Source of the DNA: Syntrophaceae bacterium UBA1411
GTDB taxonomy: Bacteria > Desulfobacterota > Syntrophia > Syntrophales > Smithellaceae
Direction: 5' to 3'
Length of the DNA stretch: 14,260 bases
NCBI GenBank assembly: GCA_002304995.1
Contig: DBPV01000015.1
Coordinates: 1-14,260 of the forward strand
Shown here: piece after piece, positions 1 to 5,612 of the stretch
Numbering within the stretch: position 1 is the first letter of the stretch
How the letters are laid out: each line of letters begins with the position of its first letter
Notes under the pieces: generated by a model
Databases searched by the model: none
What the model saw: only the letters and a program-made list of their open reading frames with translations
What the model was told of the DNA's origin: nothing
Program-made: the position numbers and the translations under genes

Positions 1-107
1 TTGCAGCCCGAGGCGGCGAGTTTCTGAGCGATGGCAAAGCCGATGCCGGTTTTCTTGCCGGCGCCGGTGACAACAGCTGTTTTTCCCTTCAAATCGTTAT
101 AAATCAT
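1..107 (-). CDS. Short-chain dehydrogenase/reductase, N-terminal fragment (runs off left edge)
   Basis: Only the first 35 codons are present; the gene continues past the left edge. The translation begins MIYNDLKGKTAVVTGAG and carries a glycine-rich dinucleotide motif (TGAGKKTGIG, residues 14-23) after a beta strand, the usual N-terminal NAD(P)-binding pattern of SDR enzymes. The ATG at 107 is preceded by a strong AAGGAGG lying inside the end of xsc, and the two genes overlap by 11 nt, so translation is probably coupled to xsc. The substrate cannot be told from this fragment. From context (inference) it could interconvert sulfoacetaldehyde and isethionate, because SDR-type sulfoacetaldehyde reductases (IsfD family) are known. 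It could equally be an unrelated alcohol dehydrogenase or 3-oxoacyl reductase. Confidence 0.75.
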   Translation of the reverse strand, partial: MIYNDLKGKTAVVTGAGKKTGIGFAIAQKLAASGC

Positions 108-1860
108 CGGCCCCTCCTTCATGATACCAGCGGCGATGGTCCAGATGGGCATACTTGGACAGGAAGCGCGTCGGCAGGGCCAGCGCGTCCTTGCGGAAAG
201 GCGGCGCCAGCTGCTTGCCGTCCACTAAAAATTCGAGGACGGTGGGCCGGCGGCTCTTCAGGCAGGCGTCAAAGGCCTCGCGGATGTCCTGCGGCCGGCT
301 GACCTGCATGGCGTTGGCGCCCATCGCCTTGGCGACGGGGACGAAACTCTCCGGATTGGGAATATCGACGCCGACAAAGCGGTTGTTGTAAAAGTCCACC
401 TGGTTTTTGGCCTCGGCGCCCCACCACATGTTGCGAAAGACGCAGGCCACAACCGGCAGGTTGTGCTCCACGGCCGTGCTCACTTCATGCAGGCTCATTC
501 CCCAGGCGCCGTCGCCGATAATGGCGACCACCGGCGCGTCGGGGCGCGCCAGCTGCGCGCCCAGCGCCGCGGGATAGGCAAAGCCCGTGTTGCCGAACGT
601 GAGCGCGGCGATATGCAGGCGCGGACGGTTGAACGTCAGGTAGCTGTTGGCCGTCGAAGAGACGTTGCCGATGTCTGTCGTGACGATGGCGTCCTGGGGC
701 AGCGCCCGGGACAGCTCGAGGAGCACGCGGCGGGGATTGACGGGATTGCCGTCCACCATCGCCAGATCGACGATTTCCTTATGCCATTTCTTGTTCTCCC
801 GGGCCACCGCCGCCAGGCGCTTCTCATCCGGCTTGCGCTTGCCGTCCTTAGCCTTGAGCCGCTTCAGGATTTCCGCGGAGGCTTCCTTCGCGTCGCCGAT
901 GATGCCGACCTCGATGGGGTGGGTGCGGGCGATATGCTTGGGATTCACGTCCACCTGGATGATCTTGGCGTTTTCCGGGAAGTAGTTGATGTCGTACTGC
1001 GGCAGCGTGCCGAAGACGGAAAGCCGCGTGCCGATGGCCAGCATGACGTCGGCCTTGGCCAGTGTTTTCATGGCCGCCTTGGATCCCATGTAGCCGATGG
1101 GGCCGACAAACAGGGGGTGGTCGCCGTAAAACGCGTCGTTGTGCAGGTAGGTCACGGCCACCGGCGCCGTCAGATGCTCGGCAATGGCTTTGACGATCTC
1201 CAGCGCGTCGGAATCGACCACGCCCCTTCCGGAAACGATGACGGGATTTTTCGCCTTCGCGAGAAGTTCGGCGGCCCGGTCCAGCTGTTCGATGGAGCCG
1301 CAGCCCCGCGCGTCCACGCGGTACTGCGAGGGCTTGAGGATTCTCTCCTCGAGCTCGCCGTAGAAATAGTCCCGCGGAATGTCGTACAGGACGGCGCCGC
1401 GGTCCGCGTAGGCGATGCGGAAGGCGGTGCGCAGACAGTCGGCCGCCCGCTTCGGGTGCGGAACGCGAACGACCGCTTTCGTAATGGAGCGGAAGACGGA
1501 CATCTGGTCGCATTCCTGAAAGCCGTCCCAGCCGATGGTCGGCGTTCCCGCCGACGGAGAGATGATCACCAGCGGCGTGTGGCCCATGTTGGCCGCCGCC
1601 ACGGAGGTGACCATGTTGGTGATGCCGGGTCCGTTCTGGCCCGTGACGACGCCGCAGCGCCCGGACACGCGGCAGTAGGCGTCTTCCATGTGCGCGGCGC
1701 TTTGCTCGTGGCGCACCGGAATGAATTTGATTCCGGCCGTCGGAAAGAGATCCAGCATGTCCATAAAGGCTGAGCCGACAATGCCGCAGACATGGTCCAC
1801 GCCTTCGGCCAGCAGGGTTTCGACAATCGCCTCACTGGGCGTCATTTTTACTTTTTCCAT
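97..1860 (-). CDS. xsc: Sulfoacetaldehyde acetyltransferase (Xsc), ThDP-dependent
   Basis: 587 aa, a full-length thiamine-diphosphate enzyme. Xsc converts sulfoacetaldehyde plus phosphate to acetyl phosphate plus sulfite in the cytoplasm. The N-terminal ThDP-binding domain has GIVGSAFMDMLDLFP (26-40), the cofactor-activating glutamate in RHEQSA (E52), GQNGPGIT (74-81) and TIGWDGFQECDQM (108-120). The middle domain has LHNDAFYGDH (239-248), GPIGYMGSKAAM (253-264) and GTRLSVFGTLP (277-287). The C-terminal domain has the ThDP/Mg motif starting at GDG (449-451) and ending near N477, then WWGAEAKN and PPFRKDA (553-559). As I recall them, HNDAF, VGPxGYxGSKAAM, GTRLxxFxTLP and GFQExDQM are Xsc hallmarks not shared by acetolactate synthase. 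Start: ATG at 1860, 6 nt after GGAGG; M6 is an alternative. It lies 71 nt downstream of ackA behind a hairpin, and overlaps the SDR by 11 nt. Another ThDP lyase of the same superfamily is possible but less likely. Confidence 0.88.
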   Translation of the reverse strand: MEKVKMTPSEAIVETLLAEGVDHVCGIVGSAFMDMLDLFPTAGIKFIPVRHEQSAAHMEDAYCRVSGRCGVVTGQNGPGITNMVTSVAAANMGHTPLVIISPSAGTPTIGWDGFQECDQMSVFRSITKAVVRVPHPKRAADCLRTAFRIAYADRGAVLYDIPRDYFYGELEERILKPSQYRVDARGCGSIEQLDRAAELLAKAKNPVIVSGRGVVDSDALEIVKAIAEHLTAPVAVTYLHNDAFYGDHPLFVGPIGYMGSKAAMKTLAKADVMLAIGTRLSVFGTLPQYDINYFPENAKIIQVDVNPKHIARTHPIEVGIIGDAKEASAEILKRLKAKDGKRKPDEKRLAAVARENKKWHKEIVDLAMVDGNPVNPRRVLLELSRALPQDAIVTTDIGNVSSTANSYLTFNRPRLHIAALTFGNTGFAYPAALGAQLARPDAPVVAIIGDGAWGMSLHEVSTAVEHNLPVVACVFRNMWWGAEAKNQVDFYNNRFVGVDIPNPESFVPVAKAMGANAMQVSRPQDIREAFDACLKSRRPTVLEFLVDGKQLAPPFRKDALALPTRFLSKYAHLDHRRWYHEGGADDL

Positions 1861-1901
1861 ATTTAACCTCCAAAATCTTCAGTCGTTCGTTATTGTCAGG
1901 C

Positions 1902-1930
1902 AAAAGGCTTCTCCTCCGCAGAGGCCTTTT
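1902..1930 (-). terminator. Hairpin just after ackA; possible terminator or attenuator before xsc
   Basis: One nucleotide after the ackA stop codon the minus strand reads AAAAGGC-CTC, a 7-nt loop, GAG, an AA bulge, then GCCTTTT: a 10-bp stem with A-rich and T-rich feet. The T run is short (four) on the minus strand and longer (five, then more T-rich sequence) on the plus strand. It could terminate part of the dsr-ackA transcript, stabilise its 3' end, or be neutral. No convincing promoter is visible in the roughly 40 nt between it and the xsc start; a weak TTGCCT...AAGATT pair with an 18-nt gap is the best seen. Confidence 0.45.
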
Positions 1931-1931
1931 T

Positions 1932-3128
1932 CTATTTATTTTTCAAAACCGCCTCAGTCTCCCGGGCGATCATTTTTTCCTCGTCCGTCGGCACGACGAA
2001 CACGCGGACGGCCGATTCGCCGGCCGCAATATCTCCTTCGCCGCCGGCGTTGTTTTTGTCCTCATCCAGCTTAAGCCCCAGCCACGAGAAATACGCGCAG
2101 ATGCGCCGGCGCATCACCGGCGAGTTTTCGCCGATGCCCGCGGTAAAGGCCAGGGCGTCCAGACCGCCCGCGGCCGGAATCAAAGACGCAATGCCCCGCG
2201 CCGCGCTGTAGGCGAAGACATCCAGCGCCAGGCGCGCCCGCTCGTGCCCCCGGGCCGCTTCCTGCTCCAGATCGCGAAAATCGGGAGAGACGCCGGAAAT
2301 GCCGAAAACGCCGCTTTGCCGGTTTAAAATGTCCAGCGCTTCCGCAATCGAGCAGCGCTCTTTTTCCATCAGGAAGGAGACCACCGCCGGATCGAGATCG
2401 CCCGAACGCGTGCCCATGACGACTCCCGAAAGCGGCGTGAAGCCCATGGAGGTGTCCCGGGATTTTCCTTTCGCCACGGCGCAGAGGCTGGAGCCGGCGC
2501 CGAGATGGCAGGTGATGATTCTCGGATCCCCGCTGCGGCCGGCCAGAAGCTCCGCGGTCCGGGCGGCGACGTAGCGGTGGGACGTGCCGTGGAATCCGTA
2601 GCGGCGGACCGCATCCTCGGCGTAGTACCGGTAGGGAATCGCGTACGTAAAGGCGCGCGGCTCCATCGTCTGGTGAAAGGCTGTATCGAAAACCGCCACC
2701 TGCGGCACGTCCGGCATCAGCCGCGCGCAGACGTCGATGCCCATGAGGTTCGGCGGATTGTGCAGCGGCGCGAGCGCTTTGGTTTTCTCCAGAAGGCCGC
2801 GCACGGCCGGATCCACGACCACGGACGAGCGGAAATGCTCTCCGCCGTGCACCACGCGGTGCCCGACGCCGGCGATGTCGCTGCGGTCCGCCAGAATGCC
2901 CTGCCGGGCATCCGTCAGGTGGGTGAGCAGGGCGCTTACCGCCGCGGCATGGTCGGCCAGAGGCGTCTCGCAGTGAACAGGCGCCAATCCCGGCGTCTCG
3001 TGCGTAAAGAGCGCCCCGGGCAAACCGATGCGGTCCGCCTGGCCTTTCGCCAGAACCTCGTACGTCGTCATCTCAAAAAGCTTGTATTTGAGCGAGGAGC
3101 TGCCGCAATTCAAAACCAGTATATTCAT
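1932..3128 (-). CDS. ackA: Acetate kinase
   Basis: 398 aa, the usual length of the family. AckA transfers phosphate between acetyl phosphate and ADP, giving acetate and ATP in the cytoplasm. Signature segments are NILVLNCGSSSLKYKLF (2-18), GVGHRVVHGGEHF (87-99), VFDTAFHQTM (146-155), RYGFHGTSHRYV (176-187), HLGAGSSL (208-215), GVVMGTRSGDLDP (235-247) and AFTAGIGENS (287-296). N7, R91, D148, H180, R241 and E384 fall at the same numbers as the catalytic residues of the Methanosarcina thermophila enzyme. The open frame extends 17 codons upstream, but the MNILVLNCG start fits the family and keeps the gene outside dsrP. It begins 10 nt after the dsrP stop, so it is probably cotranscribed with dsr. 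No phosphate acetyltransferase gene is adjacent; with Xsc downstream the likely source of acetyl phosphate is Xsc itself (inference). Confidence 0.95.
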   Translation of the reverse strand: MNILVLNCGSSSLKYKLFEMTTYEVLAKGQADRIGLPGALFTHETPGLAPVHCETPLADHAAAVSALLTHLTDARQGILADRSDIAGVGHRVVHGGEHFRSSVVVDPAVRGLLEKTKALAPLHNPPNLMGIDVCARLMPDVPQVAVFDTAFHQTMEPRAFTYAIPYRYYAEDAVRRYGFHGTSHRYVAARTAELLAGRSGDPRIITCHLGAGSSLCAVAKGKSRDTSMGFTPLSGVVMGTRSGDLDPAVVSFLMEKERCSIAEALDILNRQSGVFGISGVSPDFRDLEQEAARGHERARLALDVFAYSAARGIASLIPAAGGLDALAFTAGIGENSPVMRRRICAYFSWLGLKLDEDKNNAGGEGDIAAGESAVRVFVVPTDEEKMIARETEAVLKNK

Positions 3129-3138
3129 AGCGCTCTTT

Positions 3139-4326
3139 TCATCTCCCGCCGGCAGCCGGTCCGGCCGGCACGGAAACAATCCCGCCGCGGACCGTCGTGA
3201 AAATTTTATAAAACACCGTCAGGATCAAAAATCCGACCGCCCACACGCCCAGCGTGATGGCGATTTCCGGTCCCGTCGGATGGTATTCGGTCATGGCCTC
3301 GAGCGGCGACGGAATGAAGCCGGGAAGGACCAGGCCCAGACCTTTTTCGATCCAGAGCGATGCAAACACGGCCACGCAGGCCGGCGCCAGCCATGTTTCC
3401 TGTTTGCGGAGGCCTGGAATCAACAGCACCGCCAGCGCGCCTGCGGCCAGCACCGCGAAGGCCCACATCCAGCCGACCAGGCCGGTGTGGCCGTGCAGAC
3501 CGGCAAACAGATAAATAAACTGCGCCTCGTGCTCCGGAATGCCGCTGTAGAAAGCGGTAAACAGTTCCACACCGACGAAGAAGAGGCTCACGGCAAGCGC
3601 GTAAGCGACGATTTTCGCCAGCGCCTGGATCGCTTTTTCCCCCGCGTCGAAGCCCCCCCAGCGCCGGAGAATCAGGCAAACGAGGATGAGCAGCGCCGGC
3701 CCCGAGGCAAAAGCGGACGCCAGGAACCGGGGCGCCATGATCGCGGTCAGCCAGAAGCTGCGGCCGGGCAGACCGGCGTAAATGAAGGCGGTGACCGTAT
3801 GAATGCTGATCGCCCAGGGAATCGACAGGTAGATGACCGGTTTGATCCAGGCCGGCGGCGGAATGTCTTTTTTGGCGCAGGACAAAATGACCCAGCCGGT
3901 CACGATGTTGATGAGCAGGTAGCCGGAAAGGACGACCATGTCCCAGAAGAGAATGGAAGCCGGCTGCGGATGCAGGAGCACATTCAGCACGCGGGCGGGC
4001 CGGCCGAGATCGACGAAAACGAAGAGGATGCACATGACAACGGCCGCCACGGCCAGAAATTCGCCCAGAACGGTGATTTTGCCGAACGCCTTGTAGTCGT
4101 GCAGATAGTAAGGCAGCACCAGCATGACCGCCGAGGCGGCGACGCCGACCAAAAAGGTAAACTGGGCGATATAGAGCCCCCAGGATACGTCGCGGCTCAT
4201 GCCCGTGATGCCCAGGCCGTAATCCAGCTGGCGCATATAAAAGAAAAATCCGACGGCGGCAACGAGGATCAAACAGGCGATCCACATCCAGTAGCCGCGG
4301 CGGCCGTGTAAAGCTTTTTCCAGCAT
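3139..4326 (-). CDS. dsrP: DsrP, NrfD-family membrane subunit of the DsrMKJOP complex
   Basis: 395 aa and strongly hydrophobic, with about ten membrane helices (roughly 12-30, 50-72, 86-106, 127-149, 162-184, 190-210, 226-250, 268-292, 304-318, 366-386). The NrfD/PsrC family forms quinone-interacting membrane subunits that partner periplasmic iron-sulfur proteins. Family-like segments include FVDLGRPARVLN (103-114), SILFWDM (124-130) and the HGHTGL stretch near 278. It follows dsrO by 7 nt with a GAGG site before the ATG, which fixes it as DsrP rather than another NrfD homologue. In the complex it is expected to exchange electrons between menaquinone and DsrO/DsrJ. The last codons (PAGPAAGGR) lie in GC-rich sequence with an inverted GCCGGC pair. 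Confidence 0.93.
   Translation of the reverse strand: MLEKALHGRRGYWMWIACLILVAAVGFFFYMRQLDYGLGITGMSRDVSWGLYIAQFTFLVGVAASAVMLVLPYYLHDYKAFGKITVLGEFLAVAAVVMCILFVFVDLGRPARVLNVLLHPQPASILFWDMVVLSGYLLINIVTGWVILSCAKKDIPPPAWIKPVIYLSIPWAISIHTVTAFIYAGLPGRSFWLTAIMAPRFLASAFASGPALLILVCLILRRWGGFDAGEKAIQALAKIVAYALAVSLFFVGVELFTAFYSGIPEHEAQFIYLFAGLHGHTGLVGWMWAFAVLAAGALAVLLIPGLRKQETWLAPACVAVFASLWIEKGLGLVLPGFIPSPLEAMTEYHPTGPEIAITLGVWAVGFLILTVFYKIFTTVRGGIVSVPAGPAAGGR
3148..3169 (-). other. Small GC hairpin in the last codons of dsrP
   Basis: Two copies of the self-complementary hexamer GCCGGC (3148-3153 and 3164-3169) can pair across a 10-nt loop inside the final codons of dsrP, about 20 nt before the ackA start. 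It might influence ackA translation, but GC-rich codons alone could produce it by chance. Confidence 0.2.
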
Positions 4327-4333
4327 AGCGTCC

Positions 4334-5116
4334 TCACAGCAGGTAGTAAATCTGCGGACCGGTGCCCAGATGCGCGCGCCGCCGCAGGCTGAAGCGTTTT
4401 TCCAAAAGAAGCCGGATGTCCGACCGCGGATCCTCCACGTCGCCGAAGACCAGGGCTTTTTGCCGGCACGCCGCCACGCAGGCGGGCGGGATTCCTTTGG
4501 CGAGCCGCTCCTCGCAGAAGTTGCATTTTTCCACGACGCCTTTCGCGCGCGTCGGAAAATTCGGATTGATTGCGGAGATTCCCGGCCGCGGATCCCGGTA
4601 GTTCATGCTCCGCGCGCCGTAGGGACAGGCGGCCATGCACAGCCGGCAGCCGATGCAGCGGTGGTAGTCCATCATCACAATGCCGTCGGGCCGCGCAAAC
4701 GTGGCCCCGGTCGGACACACACGGACGCAGGGCGGATTGTCGCAGTGGTTGCACAAAACGGGGACCTTCAGCTTTTGAAGCGCTTGTCCCGAATAAGGAT
4801 GATTCTCCGCAGGAAACACCGCGGTAAAGGGTTCCGTCCAGATCCATTTGACGTCATCTTTGGAATTGCTGAAATTCGGGACATTGTGCACGGCGTGGCA
4901 GGCGGCGATACAGTCCGTGCAGTCCGTTGTGCAGCGCGCAAGATCCACCGCCATGGCCCAGCGTCTGGCCGAAAGCGCCGGCGTCGGCCCGTAAGCCCGC
5001 CCCGGCGGAATCACCATCGCATCTTCGGCCCAGGTGGGAACAAAGATCGAAGGCGCCAGCAGCGTCAGGGCGGAGGCTCCCGCGATCTTCAGAAAGTCTC
5101 TGCGGCTCGACGTCAT
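4334..5116 (-). CDS. dsrO: DsrO, Tat-exported ferredoxin-like iron-sulfur subunit
   Basis: 260 aa. The N terminus has a twin-arginine signal (SRRDFLK, 4-10) followed by a hydrophobic stretch to about residue 30, so the protein is exported folded to the periplasm. Sixteen cysteines form four ferredoxin-type groups: C62/C66/C69/C73, C122/C125/C130/C134 (with CPTGA), C154/C157/C160/C164 (CIGCRLCMAACP) and C198/C201/C213/C217. This allows up to four [4Fe-4S] clusters, as in NrfC/HmcB/DsrO proteins. The start overlaps the dsrJ stop (ATGA) and is preceded by GGAGG 8 nt upstream, so translation is coupled. DsrO is expected to carry electrons between DsrP and the DsrJ cytochrome. Position between dsrJ and dsrP supports the assignment. 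Confidence 0.95.
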   Translation of the reverse strand: MTSSRRDFLKIAGASALTLLAPSIFVPTWAEDAMVIPPGRAYGPTPALSARRWAMAVDLARCTTDCTDCIAACHAVHNVPNFSNSKDDVKWIWTEPFTAVFPAENHPYSGQALQKLKVPVLCNHCDNPPCVRVCPTGATFARPDGIVMMDYHRCIGCRLCMAACPYGARSMNYRDPRPGISAINPNFPTRAKGVVEKCNFCEERLAKGIPPACVAACRQKALVFGDVEDPRSDIRLLLEKRFSLRRRAHLGTGPQIYYLL

Positions 5117-5514
5117 TTTTTCACCTCCCCGGGAACGATGTGGCAGTCAAAGCAGGAGGGCGCCGCGCCCACATACGTGTGGCAGCGGTCGCAGAACTGC
5201 TCCTTGTTGCTGTGGCAGCGCAGACAGCTGCCCGTGAGGCTCTTTTCGAACGTCCGGCCGTCTCTGGCCGTGTACACACGCTTTCCTTCGCGGACGGCTT
5301 CGTCGCGCCACGCCTTCAAAAGCTTCATATGGTCGGCGCGCATGAAGGCCTTGTCCTCGATGCATTCCTTCCGGGCCAGACCGGCGATTTCAGGCGTCTC
5401 CAGACTGAGCACGGGTGGTGTCGACTTCCCCTTGCCGTACCAGAAGGGAAATGTCACCGCGATAGCGAAGATCGCCAGTCCCAGAATTATCAAGCCCCAT
5501 TTATGTTGTTTCAT
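5113..5514 (-). CDS. dsrJ: DsrJ, membrane-anchored triheme cytochrome c
   Basis: 133 aa from the ATG at 5514. An uncleaved-signal-like helix (about residues 6-25) anchors a periplasmic domain. Three CxxCH heme sites lie near the C terminus: CLRCH (97-101), CDRCH (108-112) and CFDCH (121-125). C51 in RKECIEDK is a candidate for the unusual cysteine ligand described for one DsrJ heme. A GTG two codons upstream (5520) is also in frame, but GGAA sits 9 nt before the ATG and only 3 nt before the GTG, so the ATG is preferred. It overlaps dsrO by 4 nt. It is separated from dsrK by a spacer that is mostly a palindromic repeat, so it may be translated independently of dsrK. Confidence 0.93.
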   Translation of the reverse strand: MKQHKWGLIILGLAIFAIAVTFPFWYGKGKSTPPVLSLETPEIAGLARKECIEDKAFMRADHMKLLKAWRDEAVREGKRVYTARDGRTFEKSLTGSCLRCHSNKEQFCDRCHTYVGAAPSCFDCHIVPGEVKK

Positions 5515-5563
5515 CTTCACACATTCCGTAATATGCCTACGTTCAGCGACGAGCTACGAGCTG

Positions 5564-5612
5564 CACCCCATCCACCCCCTCCCCACGTGGGAGAGGGTCA
5601 GGGTGAGGGGGC
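5564..5612. repeat. Imperfect palindromic repeat overlapping the 3' end of dsrK
   Basis: The perfect core CCCACGTGGG (5582-5591) is flanked by C-rich sequence on the left and G-rich sequence on the right (GAGAGGGTCAGGGTGAGGGG, 5591-5610). The outer arms CACCC (5564-5568) and GGGTG (5601-5605) also pair, giving a long imperfect hairpin with a bulge and a few mismatches. The sequence resembles a short interspersed palindromic element common in many proteobacterial genomes (recalled, not searched). It fills most of the dsrK-dsrJ spacer and supplies the last dsrK codons. Confidence 0.6.

Noticed and set aside
463..1773. 436-codon open frame on the plus strand opposite xsc
   Set aside because: It is an antisense frame of a well-supported gene, with an Arg/His/Asp/Gly-rich composition and no recognisable motif. 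Long antisense frames are expected opposite G+C-rich genes.
97..1860. Acetolactate synthase (IlvB) identity for the ThDP enzyme
   Set aside because: There is no adjacent small subunit or branched-chain amino acid gene, and the HNDAF, GYxGSKAAM and GTRLxxFxTLP segments fit Xsc better.
3129..3179. Longer ackA start at 3179
   Set aside because: It would add 17 residues unrelated to the family and overlap dsrP. The MNILVLNCGSSS start gives exact agreement with known catalytic numbering.
3028..4311. 427-codon plus-strand frame opposite dsrP and ackA
   Set aside because: It is very rich in Gln, Asp, Arg and Gly, which is what the complement of a hydrophobic membrane-protein gene gives. No ribosome site or family motif was seen.
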